Positions 34,452-43,408 of a stretch of DNA of 64,000 bases are shown piece after piece. The stretch covers positions 62,001 to 126,000 of the forward strand of contig CAWJKU010000002.1 of assembly GCA_963843535.1 (NCBI GenBank). Reading direction: 5' to 3'. Made by a program: the position numbers and the translations under genes. The notes under the pieces were generated by a model. That model searched no databases. It worked only from the letters and a program-made list of their open reading frames with translations, and was not told where the DNA came from. The DNA is from CAVUNY01 sp963843535 (GTDB lineage: Bacteria > Chloroflexota > Anaerolineae > Anaerolineales > Anaerolineaceae). Position 1 is the stretch's first letter. Every line of letters begins with the position of its first letter.

Positions 34452-36737
34452 TTATTGTAATGCATTGCAGGCGATTATTGCCTGTCCCAGTGCGATTCCG
34501 CCATCATTAGCTGGCACTTTATGATGCCATAGTACATCGAATCCAGATTTTTCCAGTATTGCTATGGTACGATCCAACAAGAAATGGTTTTGCCAGACCC
34601 CTCCGCTAAGAGCAACTGTCGAAATACCAGTGTTCTCGCGGATAGATTGGCAGAGCTTCAGGTTCAAATTAACCACCGAGTTATGAAAACGAGAGGCGAG
34701 CACCGGCACCAGGATGCCTTTCCTCCAATCATCCATCAGATTGGCCAATAAAGGTGAAGGATCAATAATCCCGGGGCGCAAGTCAAATTCATACCAACCA
34801 GCTTCTAGCCGATCACATATGCCTTCCAATTCGATGGCAGCCTGGCCTTCATAGTTCGCCACCTGGCGAACCCCTAGCAGCGCAGAAACAGCGTCAAACA
34901 GGCGTCCCATCGAGGATGTAAGCGGGGTATTGATCTTTTTTTCCAACTGCGCGCGCAGCGTCGTGCGGTCTTCCGCGCAAAAGAATGCCACCGCGGGAAT
35001 TTCGGGCTCCCAGTCGAGCCCAGACTGCCAGAGATGCGCCAAGGCCATCCGGGCGGGCTTGTGAGCCGCGGCGTCACCTCCAGGTTGGGGAGTGTACGCC
35101 AGGTGGGAAAATCGCTGGTAACCGGAGTAACCACCAACCAGAACCTCCCCGCCCCAGATCGCATGGTCAGTTCCCAGCCCGGTCCCGTCATAACACAGGC
35201 CAATCACCGGGTCTGAGCCTTCCCGTTCATTATCTGCCAGGCATGCCGCCAGGTGAGCGTGGTGGTGTTGGACCTCGATCAAGGGGAGCGATTGGCGGGC
35301 TGCCCTTTCACGGGCATAACGCGATGCCAGGTAATCGGGATGCAAGTCGCAGGCGATGGCCTGGGGCGTGATCCGGAAAAGGCGCTGGTAATGCTCGATC
35401 CCTTCCTCAAATGAGATCAGGGTTTCATAATTTTCAAGATCTCCAATATGATGGCTTAGGAATGCATAATGATCACGTGCCAGGCAGAAGGTATTTTTCA
35501 ATTCCGCCCCTGTCGCTAGAATTGGACGGGATTTTTGGATGATGAAGACCGTATCGGGAGCATACCCTCGAGACCGGCGTAGAGGATAAGGCCGGTTTTG
35601 TATGACCCGGTAGACAGAGTCATCCATGCGCATGTGCACCGGACGGTCGTGCAGGAGGAAACCGTCGGCGATTTCAGCCAGGCGCGTGAAAGCGTCCTCG
35701 TCGCGGTAAGCGATCGGCTCTTCGCTCATATTTCCGCTGGTCATTACCAGCACCTCCGGCATACCCACGGCAGGTTCGAGCAGCAGGGAATGAAGCGGTG
35801 TGTAAGGGAGCATCATCCCCAGCGTTTTCTGGTGGGGAGCGGCCTCCATGGAGATATCAGATAAGGATCTGCAAATCAACAGCACAATGGGGCTGGCACG
35901 CGACTGCAGCAGTCCGGCTTCTTCTTGTGAGACCTCGCAATGTTTCTCAACCGTATACAGATCATAGGCCATCAACGCGAACGCTTTTTCACTGCGCTGT
36001 TTCCGCCGGCGCAGCTCCTCAACGGCTGCTGTATTCGACGCATCACATGCCAACAAATAGCCGCCCAGGCCTTTCACGGCGATAATTTTACCGTCCGCCA
36101 GCCATTGGCGAGCCAAAAGGAGCGCATCGTCCTTGAACGCCAACTGTTTGCCGCCAGACACAAAGCTTAATTGCGGACCGCACACCGGGCAGGCTGTAGG
36201 TTGGGCGTGAAACCGCCGATCCAGTGGATTTTCATATTCTAATTGGCACTCCGGGCACATTTTAAACGACGCCATGGTGGTCTTGGGCCGGTCGTAAGGG
36301 ATATCCCGGATGATGGTGAAACGCGGACCGCAGTTTGTGCAGTTGATGAACGGGTAGCGGAAGCGCCGGTTGAGCGGATCGAACAGTTCATTCAGGCAAT
36401 CCGGGCATGTGCCAATATCCGGAGAAATCGGGATAAACTGATCCGGCTCGGCCTGGCTGGCAAGGATTTCAAAAGTGGGGTAATGGTCCGGAGGGATAGC
36501 TATCGATTCTACCTGGTCGATTCTTGCCAGGGGTGGGGGAGTATCGCGCATGGCCTGGACAAAACCTGCGACCTCGGCTTCTGGCCCATTGATTTCAATT
36601 TCTACGCCGCTGGAGGTGTTGCGCACCCAGCCTGTCAGACCGTAGCGGCTTGCCAGGGAAAAAATAAAGGGACGAAAGCCAACGCCTTGAACGATTCCGC
36701 GAACCCAAACCTTTAATCCTGTTTTAGATTCAACCAT
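34452..36737 (-). CDS. hypF: HypF, carbamoyltransferase for cyanide ligand synthesis
   Basis: HypF makes carbamoyl-AMP and transfers it to HypE. The 761-residue protein has its four parts in order. An acylphosphatase domain comes first (GIVQGVGFRPFIFSLA), then two zinc fingers (CPDCLNELF...CTNCGPRF and CPECQLEYE...CPVCGPQ). A YrdC-like domain follows (VKGLGGYLLACDA...RRRKQRSEKAFALM), then a Kae1-like domain with HHHAHLAACLADN. It overlaps hypB by eight bases. Confidence 0.97.
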   Translation of the reverse strand: MVESKTGLKVWVRGIVQGVGFRPFIFSLASRYGLTGWVRNTSSGVEIEINGPEAEVAGFVQAMRDTPPPLARIDQVESIAIPPDHYPTFEILASQAEPDQFIPISPDIGTCPDCLNELFDPLNRRFRYPFINCTNCGPRFTIIRDIPYDRPKTTMASFKMCPECQLEYENPLDRRFHAQPTACPVCGPQLSFVSGGKQLAFKDDALLLARQWLADGKIIAVKGLGGYLLACDASNTAAVEELRRRKQRSEKAFALMAYDLYTVEKHCEVSQEEAGLLQSRASPIVLLICRSLSDISMEAAPHQKTLGMMLPYTPLHSLLLEPAVGMPEVLVMTSGNMSEEPIAYRDEDAFTRLAEIADGFLLHDRPVHMRMDDSVYRVIQNRPYPLRRSRGYAPDTVFIIQKSRPILATGAELKNTFCLARDHYAFLSHHIGDLENYETLISFEEGIEHYQRLFRITPQAIACDLHPDYLASRYARERAARQSLPLIEVQHHHAHLAACLADNEREGSDPVIGLCYDGTGLGTDHAIWGGEVLVGGYSGYQRFSHLAYTPQPGGDAAAHKPARMALAHLWQSGLDWEPEIPAVAFFCAEDRTTLRAQLEKKINTPLTSSMGRLFDAVSALLGVRQVANYEGQAAIELEGICDRLEAGWYEFDLRPGIIDPSPLLANLMDDWRKGILVPVLASRFHNSVVNLNLKLCQSIRENTGISTVALSGGVWQNHFLLDRTIAILEKSGFDVLWHHKVPANDGGIALGQAIIACNALQ

Positions 36738-37401
36738 TCTTCTTATTTCTTATCCGGTTTTCAATCCAATCCGTCCAGGCCGAGATCCCTTCTCCGGTAG
36801 CGCAGGACACAGGGAAGGTCACAACACCCGGGTTGAGCATTTCGACCCCCTGGCGGAAATAATCCATCTTAAAGGGCACGTAGGGCAGCAAATCGATTTT
36901 ATTGATAATTAAGACGTCCAGACCGCGGTATATATTTGGATACTTATACGGCTTATCGTCCCCTTCTGGGATGCTGGCAATTAATATATTGGCATGGGTA
37001 CCCAGCGAAAAAGTTGCCGGGCAAATTAAATTGCCTACATTTTCGATCATCAGCAGGTCGAGTCTGGCTAAAGGCAGCTGGTGTAAACCATTTTGAACCA
37101 TGATGGCATCCAGATGGCATTCACCGCCTGTATTGATCTGCACCGCTGGCATCCCAGCCGCGATGACCTTATCGGCATCAATCGTGACCGGGGCGGTATC
37201 GCCTTCGATCACCCCGATCTCGAGCTTGCCGGTCAGCGCTTTAATAGTCTGGAGGATAAAGCTGGTTTTTCCGGACCCTGGTGAAGCCATCAGGTTGATT
37301 GAAAAAACGCCAGATTCGTCTAACATTTTTCGGTTAAGCGATGCAATTTGATCGTTAGCGCTTAATATTTTTTCGACCACGGTGACACGTTGAGTATTCA
37401 C
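36730..37401 (-). CDS. hypB: HypB, nickel-insertion GTPase
   Basis: A 223-residue SIMIBI-class GTPase that, with HypA, delivers nickel to the hydrogenase large subunit. P-loop ASPGSGKTS, switch region EGDTAPVTIDADK, metal-binding GGECHLDA at the dimer interface, and base-recognition NKID. The N-terminal His-rich nickel store of some HypB proteins is missing. Overlaps hypA by four bases and hypF by eight. Confidence 0.96.
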   Translation of the reverse strand: MNTQRVTVVEKILSANDQIASLNRKMLDESGVFSINLMASPGSGKTSFILQTIKALTGKLEIGVIEGDTAPVTIDADKVIAAGMPAVQINTGGECHLDAIMVQNGLHQLPLARLDLLMIENVGNLICPATFSLGTHANILIASIPEGDDKPYKYPNIYRGLDVLIINKIDLLPYVPFKMDYFRQGVEMLNPGVVTFPVSCATGEGISAWTDWIENRIRNKKNG

Positions 37402-37760
37402 GACGCATTCTCCTGTGCAGCTTCAACCTCGATGCTTTCCATGCGAAATTCCTCTCCGGATATGACCCTGGATTGGTAACTACCGCACTGGGGGCAGGGG
37501 ATCAAGTCTTGTTCAAAAGAATAGTCAACGCCGCAGTCCTGGCAGTTCATTCGGGCGGGGGTACGGTCAAAATGCAGGACTGCTCCAGCACAGATCGTAT
37601 TTTCGCTAATAATGTCCCAATAGAACTGGACTGAATCATCCACCACGCTTGATAAACGGCCGATGATAATATTAATTCCGGTCACTTTTTGCGCTCCAGC
37701 AGCTTCGGCATGGCGAGTGGCAATTTCTAATATACTTTCGGTAATGGAAAGTTCATGCAT
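37398..37760 (-). CDS. hypA: HypA, nickel metallochaperone
   Basis: A 120-residue protein with the nickel ligand His2 in MHELSITESIL and a zinc site formed by NCQDC and PCPQC. It passes nickel to the apo-large subunit with HypB. It is the first gene of hypA-B-F-C-D-E, all minus strand and mostly overlapping. The start is fixed by the MHE motif. Confidence 0.96.
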   Translation of the reverse strand: MHELSITESILEIATRHAEAAGAQKVTGINIIIGRLSSVVDDSVQFYWDIISENTICAGAVLHFDRTPARMNCQDCGVDYSFEQDLIPCPQCGSYQSRVISGEEFRMESIEVEAAQENAS

Positions 37761-37850
37761 GGTTAGAATTATAATACTGAAAATGTCTTATTTGGATTTG
37801 CCTGGTGAGACTTGCCGCCAGAAGGGACAGCATCCAGGGGTACTGAAAAT

Positions 37851-38351
37851 TTAGAACATGTTAGATTGCGCCAGGGAATGCGAAGAATTGCGAATTATTT
37901 CATAAAGATGAAGCCGGGTGGCGAGAAATTGGCTGGCAACGATATTGGCAACCCGCCGCATGATAATATATCCCAGATCGGGGTCTTCCTTACACAAACT
38001 CAACAGGTCCTCACCTTTAATCGAAATAATGCGTGAAAGCTTAACAGATTTCACGGTTGCTGTACGCTGTCGGGCTACCGGTGTAAGGCATGACCAACCG
38101 ACTACATCCAATGCTTCAGCGTGGGCCACCGTATGATTGCCCAAGGTTGGAATGTAATTCTCGAGGACGACTTCTCCAGAGAGAATAATATACAGGCATT
38201 CAACCCGGTCTCCTTCACGAAATAGGACCTCATCCGGTTGAAATTGCTGTATCCTGGAAATTTTTGCTAACCGCTCGATCTGAATGGGAGTTAGCTCATT
38301 AAACCAGGGGATATTATGGATGTCATCGATCGAGCTCATGCCATTTTCCAT
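37851..38351 (-). CDS. Cyclic-nucleotide-binding-domain protein without DNA-binding domain
   Basis: This 166-residue protein has a Crp/FNR-type beta-roll (residues about 15-125: LFREGDRVECLYIILSGEVVLEN, then the phosphate cassette region VVGWSCLTPVARQRTATVKS) and a helix after it. No helix-turn-helix follows, so it is not a normal DNA-binding regulator. The lack of an RxA-type cassette with both Glu and Arg leaves ligand binding open. It lies between the maturation protease and hypA. An in-frame ATG four codons later is an alternative start. A dyad sits in the upstream region. Confidence 0.82.
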   Translation of the reverse strand: MENGMSSIDDIHNIPWFNELTPIQIERLAKISRIQQFQPDEVLFREGDRVECLYIILSGEVVLENYIPTLGNHTVAHAEALDVVGWSCLTPVARQRTATVKSVKLSRIISIKGEDLLSLCKEDPDLGYIIMRRVANIVASQFLATRLHLYEIIRNSSHSLAQSNMF

Positions 38352-38375
38352 AAATTCCTCAAACTTTTAATAGTA

Positions 38376-38397
38376 TTCCATTTGTAGCACAATGGAA
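38376..38397 (-). promoter_or_regulatory. Dyad upstream of the cNMP-domain gene
   Basis: TTCCATT-N8-AATGGAA is a perfect 7+7 inverted repeat about 30 bases upstream of the start codon. A weak -10 (TACTAT on the minus strand) lies at its downstream edge. It may be an operator for the cNMP-hyp transcript. Confidence 0.4.
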
Positions 38398-38474
38398 ATA
38401 TGGGGATAAGTGTTATCTTTCCGTAAGGTAGAGTGAAAAGTCACTCCCTAAAAAAGTACATTATTAACAGGGTA

Positions 38475-38975
38475 TTATGACTCTTCGATCCAGGTAAGGA
38501 TCTTACTTACAGCGAAATCGGCGAGAGCGTCAGTCTGCTGACTGAGTCGCTGGGTAAATTGAAATGAATATCCCCGGACGGAAATTAATAATGAAACCGG
38601 CTCTTGATGGTAAATAGCCGTTGTTAGATTAAGGAGCGTTGCCGGCGTGAGGTGGTGAGTGAAAGGTGAGGTTTGTTGGGCAGGCCTCAAGACTTCCAGA
38701 TGAATTTCTTCCGGCACAGCGCCTGTGTGGGCGTCGATGAAGCAAAGCCGAGAATACTTCGCAGTTAATTCGGCCATTTCTGGAAAAAGCTGAAGGGAGA
38801 AATACAAATCGACTTGCCCCCCGGGCCGAAATTCAAACTCTTCAACCGTTGCAGGAAAGGGAATATTCAGGCGTCCCGCCAGTCTGGAGAGTATATGCCA
38901 GGCGACGCCATCGTCTTCTCGATCCAGGTTGCCGTAGCCCAAACACAGTACAGGAAATTTAAGAGGATTGTCCAT
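38475..38975 (-). CDS. [NiFe] hydrogenase maturation endopeptidase
   Basis: A 166-residue HyaD/HoxW-type peptidase that clips the C-terminal tail of the large subunit once nickel is in place. Metal-sensing residues are in GYGNLDREDDGVAWH, EFEFRPGGQVDL (usually xxGGxxG) and FIDAHTGAVP; the later HHLTPATLL supplies a conserved His. Its target is the large subunit upstream, which has a cleavable tail after DPCLSCSTH. It is 374 bases downstream of that gene, behind a repeat element. Confidence 0.92.
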   Translation of the reverse strand: MDNPLKFPVLCLGYGNLDREDDGVAWHILSRLAGRLNIPFPATVEEFEFRPGGQVDLYFSLQLFPEMAELTAKYSRLCFIDAHTGAVPEEIHLEVLRPAQQTSPFTHHLTPATLLNLTTAIYHQEPVSLLISVRGYSFQFTQRLSQQTDALADFAVSKILTWIEES

Positions 38976-39017
38976 AGAAATATTGGGGGTGTCTGAAAAG
39001 TCTCTTTTTGAGTTTGA

Positions 39018-39323
39018 GGCTGTCTCAAAAGTTCACCCCCACCCCGACCCGCCCCTCACACCCCTTCGGGTGGCCGATACGCATACCGAAGGGTACGCAG
39101 AGCGAGGTACGCCCGAAGGGCGAGCGGCGGGGGCAGAAGAAAGAGGAAATGGGGAGTTTTGGCCGCATTTTGCGGCCAAAACTCCCCAAACCTCTGAATT
39201 TCACCCCCCACCCCTTCGGGTGCGCTGAAGAGCGTCCCGCCCTCGCGCTGCGCGCTGCCGAAGGGCAGCTGGGAAGGGGGTTAGGGGGATGGGTTTTAGA
39301 CAAATCGTTCTTTTAGGACAGCC
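39018..39323. repeat. MITE-like element with 14-bp terminal inverted repeats
   Basis: This fills most of the 374-base gap between the hydrogenase large subunit and its protease. The ends GGCTGTCTCAAAAG (39018-39031) and CTTTTAGGACAGCC (39310-39323) are inverted repeats with two mismatches. Inside is a hairpin with perfect 17-base arms (39151-39167 and 39171-39187, GGGGAGTTTTGGCCGCA and its complement), continued outward by AGAGG and CCTCT. A further end-like GGGGTGTCTGAAAAG lies at 38986-39000. Frames across it are low-complexity. It contains no transposase. Confidence 0.65.
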
Positions 39324-39349
39324 CCAGTTTTTTTAACCATAAATATGAT

Positions 39350-40774
39350 TTACCGGCTCAGAGTCTTTATGCAATGACCCTGGGGATCGAGAAATTCGAT
39401 TTCCAAAGGCATCTGCCCGACAGCGTGTGTTGAGCACGATAGACACGGGTCATACGCGCGGATAGCAGCTTCTACCCGGTTCAGCATACCTTCTTTTACG
39501 TCCGGCCCCATGACGTAAGTTTTGGCAACCGAATCAACAGCGGTTGACATGGCCCAGTTATTATGCCCGGTCGATACGATCAGGTTTACCCGTTCGAGCT
39601 GGCCGTTATCTTTGGTCCAGTAGTGATGGATAAGGGTCCCGCGCGGAGCTTCGATCACGCCTACTCCTTCGCCCTTCATCTCGAAATGAGTATTCATAAT
39701 ATCTGTGCTTAAAATGTCCGGATCATCGAGCAGAACAAGCACCTTTTCGGCGGCAAACAGGGTCTCAATCAGACGCGCGTAATGGTAATAGAGGGTATTT
39801 TCGACCGGCTTGCCGCCGTTTAATGCCTTGAATTTTAAGAATTCTTCCTGGGCAAGCGGGGTATCGAGTTTGTCTACCGCGTTCAAACGCCCCAATGGGC
39901 CGACCCGGTAAACGCCGCCGGGCCAACCGAGTTTTTTATAGTACGGGAATTTCAGATATGACCAGTTTTCGACATGCTCGGCGATGTAATTCAGATAGGT
40001 CCGGCCGGCGAATTTCTCCAGCTGCTGCCCTTGATTACTGACCAGCCGGATGTCGCCGTCATAAAGCTCTAGACCATTTTCGGGGGTCACCAGACCAAAA
40101 TAGCCGGAAGGGAATACGGCAAACTTTAACACGTCTTCCATATTGGCTTCGTTCCAGCCCTTGATTAGCTGGATGCCGACCTGAATGGTGGCGATGGTTT
40201 CTTCTAGCCCGGACAGGATTTTATCGCGGTCTGCCTGGTGAAGGGCTTTATTCACCCCGCCTGGAACCGCAAACGATGGATGAATGCGGCGCCCACCCAG
40301 GGTGTGGATGATTTCCTGTCCGAATTTTCGCAGATTGACGGCCTTGAGGGTCAGAGCCGGGTCTGCCTGAATGAGGCCGATCACGTTGCGAATCGCCGGA
40401 TCAGCGTCAAAACCCAGGATCAAGTCAGGGCCGGCCAGCTCGAAAAAGTGCATACCGTGGCTTTGAATCACCTGACCCATATGCATCAATTCACGCAAGA
40501 GGGATGCAGGCCGGGGAGGAGGGCAGCCCATGACTTCATCAGCGGCTTTGGCGGACGCGAGATGATGGCTGACCGGGCAAATTCCACAGATGCGAGGCGT
40601 AATGGAAGGCATTTCAAAAACCATGCGGCCTTCACAGAATTTTTCAAAGCCCCGAAATTCATTCACATGGAAATAAGCATGATCCACTTTGCCATCCCCA
40701 TTCATGCGGATGGTCACTTTCGCGTGGCCTTCAATCCGGGTGACCGGTTCAATTGTAATTTTTTGAGCAACCAT
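39350..40774 (-). CDS. [NiFe] hydrogenase large (catalytic) subunit, group 3-like
   Basis: A 474-residue catalytic subunit of a cytoplasmic hydrogenase. L1 motif [17 protein letters not shown] (Cys63, Cys66) and L2 motif DPCLSCSTH (Cys444, Cys447, His450) provide the four nickel-iron ligands; all are cysteine codons, not UGA. A 24-residue tail after His450 is the substrate of the maturation protease. The L2 and tail pattern resembles HoxH-type and related bidirectional or bifurcating enzymes. It follows the small-subunit gene by nine bases. An AGGAGG site precedes the ATG. Confidence 0.94.
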   Translation of the reverse strand: MVAQKITIEPVTRIEGHAKVTIRMNGDGKVDHAYFHVNEFRGFEKFCEGRMVFEMPSITPRICGICPVSHHLASAKAADEVMGCPPPRPASLLRELMHMGQVIQSHGMHFFELAGPDLILGFDADPAIRNVIGLIQADPALTLKAVNLRKFGQEIIHTLGGRRIHPSFAVPGGVNKALHQADRDKILSGLEETIATIQVGIQLIKGWNEANMEDVLKFAVFPSGYFGLVTPENGLELYDGDIRLVSNQGQQLEKFAGRTYLNYIAEHVENWSYLKFPYYKKLGWPGGVYRVGPLGRLNAVDKLDTPLAQEEFLKFKALNGGKPVENTLYYHYARLIETLFAAEKVLVLLDDPDILSTDIMNTHFEMKGEGVGVIEAPRGTLIHHYWTKDNGQLERVNLIVSTGHNNWAMSTAVDSVAKTYVMGPDVKEGMLNRVEAAIRAYDPCLSCSTHAVGQMPLEIEFLDPQGHCIKTLSR

Positions 40775-40783
40775 TTCTACCTC

Positions 40784-41332
40784 CTAATGCCAGTGGAGCT
40801 TAGTTCCCGTCAGATCAGGTTTACGACCCTGGCCAAGTTCGCTGAGCACATAAAAAATGGTATCCGCATCCGGCGGACAGCCAGGTACGAAAACATCCAC
40901 TGGAACGATGTCCTGGACAGCGCGTACCCGAGTTGGGCGGCAGAGTTCCGGGTCATCCGGTATTTTCCCTTCACTATCAGTGCTTTCCGTTTCGATATAT
41001 GCGCGGCGCAATGTCTCTTCAATTGTAAAAAAGTTTCGCATCGCTGGAACACCGCCAAACACGGCGCAGTCACCTAACGCTACCAGAATTTTGCAGTTCT
41101 TACGCATGCGATGCGCGACTTCTTCATTCGATGTATTATTGATGCCGCCTTCCAGCACTCCCACGTCGACCCCGCCAGCATCCGCGTCAGGACGCTTTAA
41201 ATCGGTGATGGGGCTGGAACGCAGGTCTACCAGGTCGAGCACCTGGACGAGGCGTTCATCCATGTCCAGCAGAGACATGTGACAGCCTGCGCAGCCGCAC
41301 ATCCAATCAGATGCAACTTTCGGTTTTGCCAT
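40784..41332 (-). CDS. [NiFe] hydrogenase small subunit
   Basis: A 182-residue HoxY-like subunit without a signal peptide, so cytoplasmic. The proximal 4Fe-4S ligands are in CGCAGCHMSLLD (Cys14 and Cys17), LGDCAVFGG and VPGCPPDAD. The short form has no medial or distal cluster domain. Electrons must therefore pass directly to the NuoG-like subunit encoded just upstream. GGAGG precedes the ATG. Confidence 0.94.
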   Translation of the reverse strand: MAKPKVASDWMCGCAGCHMSLLDMDERLVQVLDLVDLRSSPITDLKRPDADAGGVDVGVLEGGINNTSNEEVAHRMRKNCKILVALGDCAVFGGVPAMRNFFTIEETLRRAYIETESTDSEGKIPDDPELCRPTRVRAVQDIVPVDVFVPGCPPDADTIFYVLSELGQGRKPDLTGTKLHWH

Positions 41333-41361
41333 AATGACCTCCTAACTTATAAACTCCTGCG

Positions 41362-43347
41362 CTAATTGGAGATGTCGACGGGAGAAATGTGCTGCAGCAG
41401 ATGATCTTCCCAATCCGCATCGGTTGAAACACCCAGGCGTCCAGCCAATGCACTGAGGACGGCATGGCTTGTCCATACGTCGCTGGGTGCATCTTGTGAT
41501 TTAACCGCATGTTGCATCCGGCCTTCCATATTTACATAATGTCCGTTCTGTTCGGTCCATTTCGTGACCGGTAGAACGACATCAGCTTGAGCGGTGAGCT
41601 GAGAAGTATACGCTGCTTCAACCACCAGGAAAGGCGCCTTATCCAACTTTTGGATCAAACGTTTGCTGGGTTTGTCATCCCCCAACGCCAGGTATACTGC
41701 CTGGTGACCGTTTAATTGGAATGGTCTGTCCAGGTCGTAAAGGGCTGCCGCCAGGCTGTTGGCTTCGCCTTTGAGGCCGATGATGCGAGAACCATCAGCG
41801 GAGAGAGCGCCAATCATCTCGGCGAATTTCAGCAGAGCTTTTAATGCCTGGTCTGAAACTGTGGTGATCCCCTTGCCGTATAAAATAGTCGGGGCGGCAG
41901 CGGATGCTGCCAATCTGGCGCATTCGAGCACATCTTCGGTCGTTACGCCGGCTTTTGCGGCAAGGGTTGCGACCGATCCTGCAACCGGGAGGTCTTTTTT
42001 GGCTAACCCTAACTGGTTTACCCCCGCACACAAGGCTTCTAATAAGTGGGCATACGCAGTCCCGGATGGCTTGATGGCCTTCTCGGCATAAATATCTAAT
42101 GGGTTTTCGTTAGAGTCTACAACGATCAGTTTTGTGCCCGTCGGGATGGCACGTTTGACGAAGAAGCCTGCGACTTGATGGTCTTCTACCAGGTCTGTCC
42201 CAACGGCAATCACCACATCCGCCTTCGTGAAGGCGCCCAGCGTTCCTTCAAACGGTTTGCCTAATTCGGCCGCGACAGTGGTGGGAATAGAGGTGGTCAG
42301 ACCTTCTTCCAGACTGGTTACGAGATCGCTTTTCAAGCCGTCAGCGAAGATTTGCTTGAATAATGCAAGCGACTCAGCGGGAAGCCGGGTCGAAGCCAAC
42401 GCGGCGATGCCCTTGCCTTTGCTGTCTGCTAACGGCTGTAATTTCGAAACAATGGCGGTAAGGGCTTCATCCCAGGTAGCTGCTTTGAGGGCGCCATTTT
42501 TGCGAACGAGGGGAGTTGCCACACGATGCTCGCGATCATCCATAGGGAGAAAACGACCGACCTTACAAATAACACCGTTCGATACGGGAGCGTCCCAATT
42601 CCCTTCGATGCGTACCAGATTGTTGTCGCGGGTCAGCACATCGATGCCGCAGCCTAATGAACATCCCACACAGATCGTCTGGTGATGGTCGACCTGGATT
42701 TCTTTGCCCCGGTAGGCGCTCACCCGATCAATCAAGGCCCCGGTAGGGCATACCTGGACGCAAGTTCCGCAGGAAATGCAGGTAGATTGGGCCAGTGGAA
42801 CGCCAAAATCTGCAACCAGGAAGGAACGAGCGCCGCGTTCTTCGAATCCGAGGGTAAAGTTGCCCACCAGCTCACCGCATGCTCGCACGCAACGCCGGCA
42901 AAGGATACAACGGTTGTTATCCAGCACAAAATAAGGATGGGAAGCATCCATGGCGAAAGGTTGGTAATTGGGCTGAAGCGGCCAGTGGGTCATGTCTTCA
43001 TTCAAGGCTGCGTTCTGCAGCTCACAATCACCGCCCGAAACCTGGCAGTAAGGACAGAAATGGTTGCGTTCGCTGAAGATCAAGGTCAGGACGAACTTAC
43101 GAGCGTCATGCACCTTTTCAGTATCTGTGCGGACCACCATATTATTGTTGACCGGAAGCGTGCATGACGGCTGGAGCGTCCGCGCGCCTTCCACTTCGAC
43201 CAGGCATAGGCGGCATCCTCCGTACGGCGTCAGTTCCGGATGAGCGCACAGGGTGGGAATGGTTATGCCGGCTTGTAGGGCCGCATTCAAAACGGTCGTA
43301 CCTTCGGCAACTTCTATGTTTTTTCCATCGATTGTTAGCTTGACCAT
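41362..43347 (-). CDS. NuoG/HydA-like iron-sulfur subunit of the hydrogenase
   Basis: A 661-residue electron-relay subunit. Order: plant-type 2Fe-2S domain (LCAHPELTPYGGCRLC...SCTLP), His/Cys-ligated 4Fe-4S (RNHFCPYCQVSGGDC), two 4Fe-4S clusters (CILCRRCVRAC and CISCGTCVQVCP), then a fourth site ICVGCSLGCG...ICKVGRF that begins a truncated molybdopterin-oxidoreductase domain (about 220-660) like that of NuoG. There is no H-cluster domain, so it is not an [FeFe] hydrogenase. ATG 43347 follows GGAGAG; a TTG two codons earlier is the alternative. It would connect the flavoprotein subunits with the [NiFe] small subunit. Confidence 0.92.
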   Translation of the reverse strand: MVKLTIDGKNIEVAEGTTVLNAALQAGITIPTLCAHPELTPYGGCRLCLVEVEGARTLQPSCTLPVNNNMVVRTDTEKVHDARKFVLTLIFSERNHFCPYCQVSGGDCELQNAALNEDMTHWPLQPNYQPFAMDASHPYFVLDNNRCILCRRCVRACGELVGNFTLGFEERGARSFLVADFGVPLAQSTCISCGTCVQVCPTGALIDRVSAYRGKEIQVDHHQTICVGCSLGCGIDVLTRDNNLVRIEGNWDAPVSNGVICKVGRFLPMDDREHRVATPLVRKNGALKAATWDEALTAIVSKLQPLADSKGKGIAALASTRLPAESLALFKQIFADGLKSDLVTSLEEGLTTSIPTTVAAELGKPFEGTLGAFTKADVVIAVGTDLVEDHQVAGFFVKRAIPTGTKLIVVDSNENPLDIYAEKAIKPSGTAYAHLLEALCAGVNQLGLAKKDLPVAGSVATLAAKAGVTTEDVLECARLAASAAAPTILYGKGITTVSDQALKALLKFAEMIGALSADGSRIIGLKGEANSLAAALYDLDRPFQLNGHQAVYLALGDDKPSKRLIQKLDKAPFLVVEAAYTSQLTAQADVVLPVTKWTEQNGHYVNMEGRMQHAVKSQDAPSDVWTSHAVLSALAGRLGVSTDADWEDHLLQHISPVDISN

Positions 43348-43408
43348 TATCAACTCTCTCCGTTTTTGCTACACAAGCAGATTGGATTGCTTGGGTTTGT
43401 TCAAGAAC

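Noticed and set aside
38968..39316. Overlapping frames of 86-102 codons on both strands between hydrogenase and protease
   Set aside because: They lie in a palindromic repeat element, are low in complexity, and appear on both strands at once.
39350..40774. [NiFeSe] hydrogenase with selenocysteine
   Set aside because: All four metal-ligand positions are cysteine codons and there is no in-frame UGA.
40238..41077. 279-codon plus-strand frame opposite the hydrogenase subunits
   Set aside because: It runs antisense to the large and small subunit genes, has no recognisable motif or RBS, and its composition mirrors the codons of the real genes.
41362..43347. [FeFe] hydrogenase catalytic subunit
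   Set aside because: The Fe-S N-terminus matches, but the H-cluster motifs are absent and a truncated molybdopterin-oxidoreductase domain follows instead.
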